64,000 nucleotides of DNA from Tolypeutes matacus (taxonomy: Eukaryota > Chordata > Mammalia > Cingulata > Chlamyphoridae): contig JAKSZT010017954.1 in the NCBI GenBank assembly GCA_026826555.1, positions 5,670,642 to 5,734,641 on the forward strand, in the 5' to 3' direction. The notes beneath the pieces are model-generated. The model was not told the origin of the DNA. It worked only from the letters and a program-made list of their open reading frames with translations, and made no database searches. The position numbers and the translations under genes are program-made. This document shows positions 1 to 10,451 of this stretch, in pieces (positions within the stretch are counted from its first letter, which is position 1; each line of letters opens with the position of its first letter).

Positions 1-794
1 GTCAGCCTATTTCCATCTTGCCATGTTTATATCATCCCAGCAGTTCAGATTTTATATTGCATCCAACAAAGTGAAAGAGGGCCTTCTTAACATAGAAGCT
101 GAGCATATACCCTTCCCTCTTTTCCTTAACACTCCTAAATAGGTTCACACTAGGGTAGAGTGCTCCCCCTCCCCACTTCTGGTGCTCACTGCCCAGGCCC
201 TGAACTGCTCCTCTCACAGACGGAGGAGGCAAAGCAGCCGGCTAAGTCCTCCAGGCAATTGCAGCTGCAGCTGGTTAATTACTTGTCACCCAATCCTTCC
301 TTCCCTCCAGCCCAGGAGTAAAGATCCCACATGTCTAATTTACCACCGGCCCTTGTGGTCCTTCTCAGCCTGCAAAGAGAAGAAAGCGAGCAGCAGGTTT
401 CAGGCTCAACAAAAGAACCAGTTTAAACTACAACAAAGAATTGCTTCAAACCTAATGAAAATCAAGAATTGAAAGAAACAAGGAGCCCTGTCTCTCAATT
501 CTATATCCTTTTGTGGGGGAGAGGGGGTAAGGGGAGCCGTCATAAGACTTGGCTCGCCCTCCAGCAAGTGCTTATGGTCTCCTGCCTCCGTGATAAGAGC
601 TGGTCATCACAGCCTCTTAGACCCCATGTAATTTGTAATAACCCTGCCAAGCTTCCCAACTGCGGCTGGGTTGTATTTCCTCATAACTTCCTCCTCTTCA
701 GATGAGACTGGAAGTGGAGAACACTTCTGAAGTAGTGGAGAGGAAAGGAAAATGATAATCAAAGCAAAAAGGAAGTGCCGTTTTACCTCTGTGG
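1..794. other. Unassigned single-copy-looking DNA with an E-box cluster
   Basis: I recognise no repeat or gene here. Open frames are short and have no recognisable domain. At 256-273 three E-box-type hexamers stand end to end (CAATTG, CAGCTG, CAGCTG), followed at 275-281 by TTAATTA, a homeodomain-type core. This is the only local structure worth noting and could be part of an enhancer, which is inference only. Confidence 0.4.
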
Positions 795-838
795 AATAGG
801 AAGGAAGAAAGGAAGAAAGAATAGGGAGGGAGGGACGG
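795..838. repeat. GA-rich low-complexity tract
   Basis: A purine run built from GGAA, GAAA and GGGA units. It may be a decayed microsatellite. No other function is visible. Confidence 0.7.
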
Positions 839-844
839 ATTAAA

Positions 845-1400
845 ATTCAATTTTTCGGTAAAATTGTGGTGAAACAGGCATACTCAAGCATTTGCTAATA
901 GCATTTTACAACTATTCTGGAAAACATTACATTGTGTATGAAGAGTAATACAAATAAATATACCTTCCGACCCAGTGACTCCATTCAAGGGACTTATTCT
1001 AAGGAAATAATTGAAGAGAAACACAAAGCTACATGCATTAGAACAAATATTTCAGAATTTTCTCTAACATTTGGAAATTGCAAACAATCTAAATATCTAG
1101 TAAGAGGAATGGCTAAGTTATGAGAAATCAGCTTGATGAAATCCTTTATAGCCATTAAAAATAATTATGAAGACCCCAGCACATTATAGAAATTTTCTAG
1201 TATAGCATTAAATAAGAAAGGCAGAATATAAATGTATGGGTATACTCTGATTATACACATGGAAAATATATGCATAGAGACCAAGTGCGAAAAAAATTGA
1301 AAACTGAAAATTTTTGTCATAGTAGAGTGGTAAGATTATCAATGACTTTTTCCTTTTTAAAATGTTTTGTTTAGATTTTAAATTAAACACTATTATCAGA
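845..1400 (+). repeat. Old L1 fragment (L1M-like ORF2 end and 3' UTR)
   Basis: Phrases typical of the old L1 C-terminus and 3' UTR occur in order on the plus strand. They include the CCCAGTGACTCCATTC-like segment near 970-985 and the TAGCCATTAAAAATAATTATGAAGA-like segment near 1149-1173. Frames are broken throughout and no target duplication is visible. It could belong to a related old LINE subfamily. Confidence 0.5.
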
Positions 1401-1620
1401 ATGGCTTAGCCAGGAAGCACCACCAAAGTTTATTAAAATTTTCCATCATAATCCCCAATTTTCAGTTTTATAACTTAGACCTTTCAATACATATGGATCA
1501 TACAGAGAGAAAGAGAATCAAGCAAATATGTGCCTTAAAAGAGTGACTGATATTTCAAACACCCTGTGTCCTTGACTGAGCTTGGCAATAAGAGAAAGCA
1601 CAAAAGTGTCACATAGGCCC
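1401..1620. other. Unassigned spacer
   Basis: AT-rich sequence between the L1 fragment and the MLT2-type LTR. I see no gene or assignable repeat. Confidence 0.4.
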
Positions 1621-2071
1621 TGTGATGGTTAGGTTAATGTGTCAACTTGGCCAGGTAATTGGGCCCAGTTGTTTGGTCAAGAAAACACTGGGCCAATTGT
1701 AATACAAGGACATTTATGGACTTTAGTTACCAGTGAGTTTACTGCATAGATAGATGATTACATCCACATCAGTCAGGGAAATAGCCCTTAGCAATGAGTG
1801 AGGCTTTATCCAATCAGTTGAATGCCTTAAAAGGGGAAGGGATTTCAGCATTCAGAGAGAATTTCCCAGCTTGTCTCTGGACAGCCACCATCTTCCGGAA
1901 ACTCATCCAGGACCTTCAGTGGACTTTCATCGGAGCCCCTGGTTTGCAGCCTGCCTGTGGAACCTGGACTTGTGCATCTCCACAGTCACGTGAGAGTGTC
2001 TTATAAAATCTCATATTATTGACAGATATCTCCTGTTGATTCTATTTCCCTAGAGAACCCTGATTAATGCA
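1621..2071 (+). repeat. Solo LTR, MLT2 type (ERVL)
   Basis: Starts TGTGATGGTTAGGTTAATGTG and ends CCTGATTAATGCA, the two ends of MLT2-type ERVL LTRs. It is flanked by a perfect 5-bp target duplication, GGCCC at 1616-1620 and 2072-2076, which fixes both boundaries. No internal proviral sequence follows, so it is a solo LTR left after recombination. Length is about 450 bp, normal for the family. Confidence 0.85.
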
Positions 2072-2139
2072 GGCCCCCGCCCTCAAGTTCACCACCTCAT
2101 AGCAGGGAAGGAGGACCTAGGATGCAAGAGCATTAGCCA

Positions 2140-2262
2140 TCTCTGTATCCCCAATGTCCAGCATATTGCTTGGCATATTGTAGGGATTGGATAAGTATTT
2201 GTGGAGGGAAGAAAAATAGGGAGGGAGGGAGGGAAAAAGGGAGGGGGGAAGGAGAGGAGTAG
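2140..2262 (+). repeat. L2 or MIR tail followed by GA-rich tract
   Basis: The first 65 bases read like the end of an L2 or MIR (a TCCCCA...TGGCATATTGTAGGGATTGGATAAGTATTTG pattern). Bases 2205-2262 are a GGGA/GGAA purine tract. Divergence is high. Confidence 0.45.
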
Positions 2263-2917
2263 GAAGAAGGGAACCTGTCACACAGGTTTATTGAATTGAA
2301 TAAGTACCTGTACAAATGTACCTTCAAGCCACCCACTCTTTCTGAATAGTTTCAGGTTTGCATTCACATCTTCTGCTTAAAGAATGTCCTCATTAAAGTC
2401 CTAACTTACTGCAGCCCTACTCGGCTCCTCCAGGCCACTTGATGTGACTAGATAAGTTGTTTTTCCCCCAAGGCAAGGCAGGGTAACACATGAGTAATTG
2501 CTGCTGCTGCTCCACAAGGAGTAAAAGGGGCATATTCTGGTGGAGCATTCAGGCTTTTAGGTAGTATATACTTAAGTAGAAAGGGTACAGGATTAAGTGA
2601 AATCATTAAAATGAAAACACTTGCAATTGAACTCTGCTTATAAAAAATGCTTACTAACTACTCGTTGAACTTTCAGTCATGTGAAAATCAAGAAGGCAAA
2701 CTTCTAGTCCCAGCTAGGCTGAGGTGTGTGACATTCAACAGACCACTCGACCACTGCCTGCCTTGGATTTGTCCATCCAGGAATAGAGATGACATGACTT
2801 TCAGCCTCCCTTTTTGGACACCATATTGTTAAGAATATAGTCTCTGGAATCTCTGGCTCCAGCCCTGACTTCTCCCAGAAACTTCAGGCCTTCCCTTGAT
2901 GGTAAAATAGGCATCTC
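2263..2917. other. Unassigned DNA
   Basis: No gene or clear repeat. Open frames are under 70 codons and have no recognisable domain. Confidence 0.4.
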
Positions 2918-2932
2918 AAAAGTAGTACGCTC

Positions 2933-2967
2933 TATCGCTTCTCGGCCTTTTGGCTAAGATCAAGTGT
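2933..2967 (+). pseudogene. 3'-truncated U2 snRNA retropseudogene
   Basis: Bases 2934-2967 match the first 34 nucleotides of mammalian U2 snRNA exactly, from ATCGCTTCTCGGCC to GATCAAGTGT. The match stops just before the branch-point-recognition segment. It is framed by a perfect 15-bp target duplication, AAAAGTAGTACGCTC, at 2918-2932 and 2968-2982. There is no poly(A) tail. This is the known class of 3'-truncated U2 retropseudogenes made by L1 machinery. The upstream junction TC/AAAA resembles an L1 endonuclease site. It lacks U2 promoter elements and most of the RNA, so it is not a functional gene. Confidence 0.93.
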
Positions 2968-3093
2968 AAAAGTAGTACGCTCAAAACAAAAGTCTTGACT
3001 CTCCACACCAGCCTGCTCCTCCCTGCTCTCCCCATTTCAGTAAATGGTATCACCATCCACCTGGTTGCTCATATCAAAAATCTAGCAGTCCCA

Positions 3094-3323
3094 GGGAGCA
3101 GATGTGGCTCAAGTAGTTAAGTGCCTGCCTCCCATATGGGAGGTCCCGGGTTTGGTTCCCAGTGCCTTCTAAAAAAAACCAAAAACAAACAACAAGCAAA
3201 ACAAATGATAAAACCAACTCAGGGGTGCCGATGTGGCTCAGTGGTTGAGCACCGGCTTCCCACATACGAGGTCCCAGGTTCAATCCCCAGCCCCCAATAC
3301 CTCAAAAATAAAAATAAAAATTA
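3094..3323 (+). repeat. Dimeric DAS-type tRNA-derived SINE
   Basis: Two tRNA-like heads lie head to tail. The first starts GGGAGCAGATGTGGCTCAAG with a B box near 3147. The second starts at about 3222 with GGTGCCGATGTGGCTCAGTGG and a GGTTCAATCC B box. An A-rich linker with CAAACAACAAGCAAAACAAA and AACCAACTCAG joins them. The same linker recurs in opposite orientation at 34.2 and 34.5 kb. The tail is (AAAAAT)n. Duplication is imperfect (TAGCA-type flanks on both sides). It sits inside the L2. Confidence 0.85.
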
Positions 3324-3473
3324 GCATCCCTCTGAATCTCATGTGTTTTATTTTATCACATCATCTCCATCCATCAGCACAATATCCCAGCACATCTTGC
3401 ATCCCTGAAATCCATTCTCCATGCTGAAGTAGTGTGCTTTTAAAAATTAAATCTGACTGCATCACTCATCTGC

Positions 3474-3925
3474 TGTCTTAGTTTACCAGAGATGCTATAA
3501 CAAATTCTACACAATGGGCTGGCTTGAACAATAAGCATTTACTGTCACACTGTTTTGAAGGCTTGATGTCCAAAAGCAAGATGTCATCAAAGCCATAGTT
3601 TCTCCTGGGGTCAGTAACATTCTGGTGATCCCAGTCCCCCATCACATCATGATATCCTTGGTCTCCTCCTGTGGCTTTCTCCCACATCTGGCTTCTACAA
3701 CTTTTGGCTTCTCTGAATTTCCTCTCTTAATAAGTCCTCCAGTCATATGGAGGACTCGTTCAGTTTGGCCAAACCTAAATAGGATCCTATTCACAAGTAA
3801 GTCCACACCCTGACTCACCTTAACATATTTAAAGATACTATTTACAAATGGGTTCGCACCCACAGGAAAGCAGACTAAAGCTTGAACATATCTTTTGTGG
3901 GGTACATGGTTCGCAATCCCCAACA
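3474..3925 (-). repeat. Solo LTR, xenarthran MaLR-like family
   Basis: On the plus strand it runs from TGTCTTAGTTTACC to CAATCCCCAACA, the reverse complement of the LTR family also present at 6327, 29229, 33396, 34855 and 38690. Flanks are TCTGC and GCTGC, four of five matching, as expected for an aged 5-bp duplication. No internal retroviral region. It splits the L2 between two contiguous consensus positions. Confidence 0.8.
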
Positions 3926-4373
3926 GCTGCTTAAATGACTTCCTATTGCACTTCCAATAAAATCCAAACTCCTGACAATACTACAGACCCTACATGAGTT
4001 GCTCTGCCTCCTTTCAGACCTCATGTCCAGCCTGAACCCCTAGACACTGTTCAACCACACTGTCCTGCTTCCTTCCATCACTGGGGCCTCTGCATTAACC
4101 ATTCTCTCTCCGTAGATGCTCTCCACCTTCTTGACTGCTCCATAGCTTTCTGATCCCAATCTAAATATTAACCTTCTCAGTGAGTCCTTCCATCAGCTAC
4201 CAAAGTAAGTGACTTCTTCACCCCACTCTATTTGAATTATCTGCATAAAATTTAAATTTTTTCTTGCTTATTCATTGTATTATTATCCCTTTTCCTTCAG
4301 TGAACTTGAAGCACCACAAGAGCAAGCTTTGCCATATCCCCAGCACCCAAGACAGTGCCTGAAGCATACTAAA

Positions 4374-4810
4374 TATAACATTTACCTATTGCTGTGTAAG
4401 AAAAAACCTCAAAGCTTAGCAGCTTAAAGCAAAAATAAACATATACTATCTCACTCAGTTTCTGTGGATCAGAAACTCAGGAGCAGTTTTGCTGGGTGGT
4501 TCTGGTTTGGAATATCATGTGAGATTGCAGTCAAGTTGTCATCAGGGGCCATAGTCATCTGAAGTCTTAAGTGGGGCCCTCCAAGATGGCTCAGTCACAT
4601 GGCTGTTGGCAGGAAGCCTGATCCAGGAAACAGCAAGGCAGAAGCTGTAACGCCCTTTATAATGTAGACTGGGAAGTTACACACTGTTATTTCTGCAAAC
4701 TCTCATTGGTTATACAGGTCAGCACTGGTCAACGTGGGAGAGAACTACCTCCTGGTGAATACTAGGAGGCAGGGGTCATTGGGGGGCCATTGTTGAGGCT
4801 GGCTACTACA
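4374..4810 (-). repeat. Old MaLR-type LTR
   Basis: It carries the ACCTATTGCTGTGTAAG start, the CACTCAGTTTCTGTGGATCAG segment and the TGGCTACTACA end of an ancient ERVL-MaLR-like LTR read on the minus strand. CTAAA and CTAAG flank it, four of five matching. The L2 tail resumes directly after it. The subfamily is not certain. Confidence 0.6.
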
Positions 4811-4869
4811 CTAAGTGTTCAACTGATATATATTGATGAATAAACACATAAACAAACCATAGGTCTATG

Positions 4870-5150
4870 AATGGTAATCATTAAACAAGTTATAAAATAT
4901 TATGCAGACATGAAAAATTATAAGGAATCCTCATATGTTCTTAGAACATATTCTAAGGAAAGTACCTTAGAATATATTGTTAAGTGAAAAAAAGCAAGTT
5001 GCAGAAGAATGGGCCAGGAGGAATATGATCCCACTTTTGTAAATATGATTTCATGTACATATGATTAAACATAAATATAATACATATGCATAGCATGTAT
5101 ATATATAAATGCTAGAAGAAGAATCAAACATACAAAGAAACCTGTTAGGA
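4870..5150 (+). repeat. L1M 3' end fragment, first part
   Basis: ATATTGTTAAGTGAAAAAAGCAAG-like and TATGATCCCACTTTTGT-like segments are typical of old L1 3' sequence. The matching continuation appears at 5735-5845, so the intervening block probably inserted later. Confidence 0.55.
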
Positions 5151-5734
5151 ATGGTAAATCAGTCAGGAATCAGAAATCACAAATGTTATTTGAACAGAGA
5201 GAATTTAACAAAAAGAAATTGTTAACTAGGTTTAGAGTTGTTACCTAGGTAACTGGAAGTTATCATAGAGATAACATCTGCAGGAAAACAGCTCCCACTT
5301 CTAGGGCTGGGGGAACAAAGAGAAGAGGTGAGAATTATTAAAACTTATAAAACTTAGAAGAGCGGTCTGGGGTTGGAACCCAAAATTCTGAAGAGAGAAT
5401 TGCCAAATGATGCTAGAGCATCTGAGGTAGTGTGATGAGATTCACTCTGTAAGCATTGAAGAAACTGCAAACTGGACTCAGCTGCTATTGCCAGAAGGAG
5501 CTACCACTGCTGGGGCTGAAACAGTGTTGCTGGGGTAGGGCTGACAAGAACAGGAAACAGACAGGAAGTGCACAGAAGCAGACAGGAAGCAGTAAGTTTC
5601 TACTTCCTCCTCCCCTTGCAGTCTCCATCTAGCAGCCTCCTTTAGTGGAGCTTAACAATGAAATGTGGTCTGCAGAGTCCCTGCTCCAGGATCCCAGAGC
5701 AGCTTATAGAAAGATGGGTATGTGACTGAGAGAT
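5151..5734. repeat. Unclassified LTR-like block inside L1M
   Basis: Sequence of unknown family separating two halves of an old L1 3' end. The segment around 5161-5210 (CAGTCAGGAATCAGAAATCAC...TATTTGAACAGAGAG) recalls old ERVL-type LTRs, but I cannot name it or find its duplication. Confidence 0.35.
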
Positions 5735-5845
5735 ACTAGATAAGTAACTGGTAAAAGTGGTTTCCTCTGCAGAGGAGACTGCTCATGGGAAAGAATGAAG
5801 GGGGTACTTTATGAATTATTTTATGCATGTTTGTTTGAATTTTCA
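5735..5845 (+). repeat. L1M 3' end fragment, second part
   Basis: A GTGGTTTCCTCTGCAGAGG-like and TTATGCATGTTTGTTTGAATTTTC-like end of an old L1 3' UTR, in the same orientation as 4870-5150. Confidence 0.5.
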
Positions 5846-5854
5846 AGATTTTTT

Positions 5855-6320
5855 TGGTTACATGTGACAGAAATCCAAATCAAAATTGAATAAATAAAAA
5901 ACTTTAAAAAGGAATTCGTTGACTCAAAGAACTAACAATTCAAAGAGACCAGGAACATTTTCATGCCTGACTGGATCCAGGGACTTAAATTATGACATTA
6001 CTACTCTGTCTTTCTCATTATCTTTTGCCTTTTCTTACCTTTAGATTGGCTTCATTCTCAGACATGCTCTACTTTTGTGGTGGAGAAGATGGCCACCAGT
6101 AGCTCCAAGTTTAAATTCTCACTGGAGCTGGCAATTTCAGAGAAGGGAATATGTCTCTCTAGATAGCTCCAGCAAAAGTCCTATGGTTGAATCTGATGGG
6201 CCAGGTTCAGTCAGATGCTCATTCTTGTGGCCAGGGAAGTGGCATACTCTAACTGACCAGAAAATACCCCCCGCCATTGCTGTGCAGAAAAAATGGAGCC
6301 AGGAGAATGACAGCTCCATC
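5855..6320. repeat. Old interspersed repeat of uncertain class
   Basis: The series AGGAATTCGTTGACTC, GACTGGATCCAGGGACTTA, TGGCTTCATTCTCAGACA, GAAGATGGCCACCAGTAGCTC and CCAGCAAAAGTCCTATGG is a pattern I recall from a common mammalian interspersed repeat, whose family name I cannot give. The LTR at 6327 interrupts or abuts it. Confidence 0.4.
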
Positions 6321-6326
6321 CATTTG

Positions 6327-6764
6327 TGTTGGGGGTGAATCATGTCCCCCACAAAAGGCTTGTTCAGGTCCCAACCCCTGGTTCTGTGGGTGTGGACCCA
6401 CTGTAAATAAGATCTCTTCAAGACGTGACTTCAGTTAAGGTAGGACCCAAATGAATCAGGTTGGGCTTTAATCCAGACTAAAGGTCCTTTATAAGCAGAG
6501 CGGAAGTCAGATGGATGGAAAAGCCATTGGGAGCAGCCAGAAGTTGGAAGTCAACAAAACCCAGAAGATAAAGTAGAAGATGCCACCATGTGCATTACCA
6601 TATGACAGAAAAGCCAAGGAACCCCAAAGATTGTGGGCCAACCAGAAGAAACCAACCCTGGGAGGAAGCAAGCCTTCTGGCCTCTGAAACTATGAGCCAA
6701 TGAATTCCTGTTGTTAAGCCAACCCATTGTGTGGTAATTGTTCAGCAACCTGGAAACTAAAGCA
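6327..6764 (+). repeat. Solo LTR, xenarthran MaLR-like family
   Basis: Reads TGTTGGGGGTGAATCATGTCC at the start and ends near CTGGAAACTAAAGCA. It is the only copy of its family in the window on the plus strand. It contains the ATAAGCAGAGCGG and GAAGATGCCACCATGTG segments shared with the other copies. I could not find a clean duplication, so the ends are within a few bases. Confidence 0.78.
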
Positions 6765-7245
6765 GTTGGATATACAGAGCATATACAGAGAAAAGATGCT
6801 AGATAGACAAAACCTCTCAGATATCTTCCATAATATCTGTGCGCTCTGCATCTTTTATAGTGAAAATTAATACACATATAAAGTCTGTAAATAGCGTATT
6901 TAACTTATTTAGATAGTTGTTTGGTTAGTTTTCAAGATGGACACAGGGAAAATAACTGGGTTCACTATGAAAACCCCAAAAGTGAGCATTGTATATGGAA
7001 TACCTCATTATATTAAGCCTGTCAATTAGCTGCTTATTTTTCTGTTGTTTCAGGCTCCTTCTTGACCTGCTACCTGATTAATTCATAGCTAGACCAACAC
7101 AACTGGCCCAATAAGTCTGGCAGGTCTTGGAAGGGAGAGGAAAGAAGGAAAGAAGGAAAGGGGAGGGAAGGGAAGGAAGAGAAAAGGGGTAGGATAGGTG
7201 ATGGGATCTACTGTTGGTGCTTTGCCTGCCTCACCCTAGTGATCT
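6765..7245. other. Unassigned DNA with purine tract
   Basis: No gene. Bases 7132-7196 form a GGAA/GAAG purine-rich tract. The rest is not assignable. Confidence 0.4.
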
Positions 7246-8095
7246 TATCCACGTACATGGTGTCTCACCATTCTGTTTCCCTGGCCTTGGCCTATTCAAA
7301 ATTGTATATGTATTGCCATATGCCTGTTGGACATCTCTGCTGATAACTAACTAAACTTTTTCACATTATACTTGATCTTTCTCCTCAAGCCTGTGTCTCC
7401 TCTGGTGTTTTTGGTTCAGTTCTTGACACCTCCACCTACCTGGGCACCAAATTTAGACACTGGAGTGTCATTTCACTCCTCATCTCATGACCCACATCCA
7501 AACACCAAGTTCTGACTATTCTACAACCATAATGTCTTCTCACCTCCTTCCCTCATCTTCCATTGCCTATGGAAGCTACTGTAATGGTTTCCACACATGT
7601 CCTTCTGTACCAGTCTAATACCAATACACCTACCAAACTGACTGGTCTCTAACAATGTGAAGCCCCTTCTTAAGAAAAACTGATGAAAGTCTAGCCTTCT
7701 TAGCCAAACGTTCAAATTTATTGCTGCACACGATTAAACCTCAACCTACCTTTCTAGCCCCACCTATCGTAACAGCCCCCAGTGCTCCACACATTCCCTC
7801 TCTGCTCCCAGGGGATATTTGCTGCTGTTCATTCCGCCCTTTCAGGCTAGATTCTCTTCTCCCCCTATTCACCAATTCACCCTCCAAAGCCGAGCTCAAA
7901 TGCCCCTCTTTCTAGGGTGACGTTGCAGTTGTTGCTTTGCTGAGAATCATAAGCATGTCAATCTCCTCCACTAGACTGTAAAATCCTGAAGCACAAAAAT
8001 CAACATGTATTTATCTTCATATCCTCCAAATTCTATTCCTCCCAAATCCACACATAGTGAGTGACTTCATCCGGTCTAGGACCCAACTCCTTCAA
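7246..8095 (+). repeat. L2 LINE fragment
   Basis: Follows the L2 consensus through CACTGGAGTGTCATTTCACTCC, ACACCAAGTTCTGACTATTC, GGAAGCTACTGTAATGG and CACTAGACTGTAAAATCCTGA to CTTCATATCCTCC. The reading frames are decayed. Only the 3' half of the LINE remains. Confidence 0.7.
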
Positions 8096-8108
8096 TTTCC
8101 CATCTTGT

Positions 8109-8132
8109 GATTTTTTTTTTTTTTTTTTTTTT
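8109..8132. repeat. Poly(T) tract
   Basis: About 23 T residues in a row. It could be the tail of a minus-strand retroposon whose body is no longer recognisable. Confidence 0.7.
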
Positions 8133-8314
8133 AGTACATCAACACATTATTGACTTTTGAAAAGCTCTATCTCCTAAATTATTCACATTCCCAAAAACAT
8201 TTTTGCAAGACAATTTAGTCCCAGACAATTAGGCAGGAATAGGCCATACTATAGTCAGAAGTATTGTATATAATTAAAGTGGCACCTCAAATCATGGGGC
8301 TAAAGATGGGCTTT

Positions 8315-9366
8315 TAAAAACTGGTATTGGGACAACTGGGTACACATTTGAAAAGAGATAACATTGTATCCACACCTCACACCATATTTCAGAATATACT
8401 CCAAATGCATCATCAGAGATCTAAATATATATTTTAAATTAAACCATCCAATTACTAGAAGAAAATACAGGGGAGTCCCTTTATAATCTGGGTTTGGGGA
8501 GAGCCCTTCTAACTATGACTATAAACCCACAAGTAATAAAGGAAAAGGTTTGTAAATTTGATACATAAAAATTTAAAATCACCAAGGAAAAAAATTTTTA
8601 ATTGACAAATTGAGAATAAATACTTACAAGAGGTATCACAGAAAAATGACTAATCTCCCTAATATACAAAGATCTCTTTCAAATAGAGGAAAAAAAGAAG
8701 CCCAAAACCCAGCAGGAAAAAAAATGGACAAAAGACATGAACAGATAAATAATATAAAAGATAAACACTAGCCCTTAAACATATGAAAAGATGCTCAATT
8801 TCACTCATAAGAGAAGATATGCAATTAAACCACACTGTAATAACATTTGTCGCCTAGTTAATTAGCAAGATTTCTCACACTTTGCAATATTTTGTTGATG
8901 AGGCTGTAGAGAAAGTGGAAATCTCAGATATCACTCTACCAGCTGATCAAACCCAGTATCACCATAGTGAAAGAGCCTGGCTCCGTGTGCCACCTGACAT
9001 GCTGCAATAAGAAGCATATAGCACGACCTATGGGACATCCATGTAAATGTAGAACCTGAATCTAATCATGAGGAAATAATCAGACAATTCTGAAATGTGA
9101 GGCATTCTTCAAGATGATTGACCTGAAGTCTTGAAAAAAATCAACATCATGAAAAACACCCCAAAACGGGTGCTGGTATTATAAATTTAAAAACATACAA
9201 TAAGGGAAGCGGCTGTGGCTCAATCGGTGGGGCTCCCGTTTACCATATGGGAGGCCCCGGGTTCGGTTCCCGGGGCCTCCTGGTGAAGGCAGGCCCGCCC
9301 GCATGGTGTGGTTGGCTGACCCAGCGAGCACAAGCAGCAAGGGGGGGATAAATGAATAAATAAATA

Positions 9367-9402
<36 letters not shown>

Positions 9403-9860
9403 ATACAATAAGCAAATCAACCGAATGCTATATGGGAACCTTGAATGTACCCTGAATTGGGGGAAAATTCTAGTGATAAAAGTAATATGGGACACTTAGA
9501 GAAATCTGAATATGGATTAGATATTAGATGATATTTGAAATTACTGTTACTTTTCTTAGGTATAAAAATTGAATTGAAATTATGTAGAAGAATGCTATTA
9601 TTCTTGGGAGACATATGCTGAATTTTTTTTTTTTTGGGGGGGGGAGGTGAAGGATCATAATGTCTGAAACTTACTTCCAAATGGCTCCAACAAATAAATA
9701 TACATACACACACATAATGTGTATAGAATTACACAGAGAGAACAAGCACAAATACAATAATCGGTGAATCTAGGGGAAGGATATATTATTCTCAAATTAT
9801 TCTTTTGACTTTTCCATAAATATGAAAATTTTTCATAATGAAAAGGTTTGGGGGGGTGGG
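8315..9860 (+). repeat. L1M: ORF2 C-terminal remnant and 3' UTR
   Basis: The ORF2 C-terminal region, with many stops, runs from about 8315 to 8930. It includes TGGACAAAAGACATGAACAG and CTCATAAGAGAAGATATGCA-like segments. The 3' UTR continues to TTTTTCATAATGAAAAGG at about 9845. A DAS SINE with a long duplication interrupts it at 9205-9396. An AC/AT microsatellite-like patch near 9696-9725 sits at the same place as GATA tracts in the L1M 3' UTRs at 19.2 and 57.3 kb. Confidence 0.75.
9205..9396 (+). repeat. DAS SINE, short form, likely young
   Basis: Starts GGAAGCGGCTGTGGCTCAAT (A box), has the B-box region GGGTTCGGTTCCCGG and ends in GGGGATAAATGAATAAATAA plus a pure A tail of more than 20. 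It is flanked by AAAAACATACAATAAG at 9189-9204 and its copy at about 9397-9412. The insertion junction TTT/AAAAA fits L1 endonuclease. It is nearly identical to the copy at 55349. It sits inside an L1M 3' UTR. Confidence 0.93.
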
Positions 9861-10441
9861 GGAGTTAAAAGCAATCTTTTAAAGTTTTAAAGTAAATATC
9901 GGAGTCAGGGACTCCATGAAGAGTCAGAATCCCAGGGGTGAGGCCTTCACACGGCCTATTAACAAGACTTTCAGGCTCCAGGCAGGTGCATTTCAAACTC
10001 TCTGAGATGTGCTAAGCAAATGCCTCTAAAGTGATCCATGGACCATTATTCAGAAGCAGGGTGGGGCTGGAAGTTAATAATTCAATTACTAGAGGCAGCA
10101 CTTCTCAACTCAAAACAGCATGCATTTCTGTTTCTGTGGAACTGGAAGAGGTGTTGATGCTTAATTTTTATCAAGCTGTGAAATGCACTTTGGGCTGTGG
10201 GGTCTCCCTAAGGCCAGCCCTGCCCAGGAGGCTTTGTCTCTCCAGTGTCTTTAAGATTGTGGCCCCTGCAGTGTCCCCTGTAGGCCAGGCAGTACCGGAT
10301 TGAGACAGAAACTTTTTCCTTAAAAGTTGCCTGAGAAGTTTTTTCCTCCCTCACCATTTTTTCAATTCCATTCATCCTATTATCTCAGAAAGCCCCATTC
10401 AGTACTAAGATCCATTACTCACCAAAAGCATGTCTAAGTTC
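9861..10441. other. Unassigned DNA
   Basis: Single-copy-looking sequence between the L1M and a SINE. I recognise nothing. The one plus-strand open frame (10031-10303, 90 codons) has no known motif. Confidence 0.4.
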
Positions 10442-10451
10442 ACAAAAGCTG

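Larger units (their letters stand above)
2983..4855 (+). repeat. L2 LINE in four pieces, broken by later insertions
   Basis: L2 3'-half sequence runs through 2983-3093, 3324-3473, 3926-4373 and 4816-4855. Examples are the TTAAATCTGACTGCATCACTC-like piece before the first LTR and AAATCCAAACTCCTGAC just after it. The last piece ends with GTTCAACTGATATATATTGATGAATAAA-like terminal sequence. A SINE dimer and two LTRs interrupt it. It is non-coding and heavily diverged. Confidence 0.75.

Noticed and set aside
2934..2967. Functional U2 snRNA gene
   Set aside because: Only 34 of about 190 nucleotides are present, it sits between target duplications, and no snRNA promoter elements were seen.
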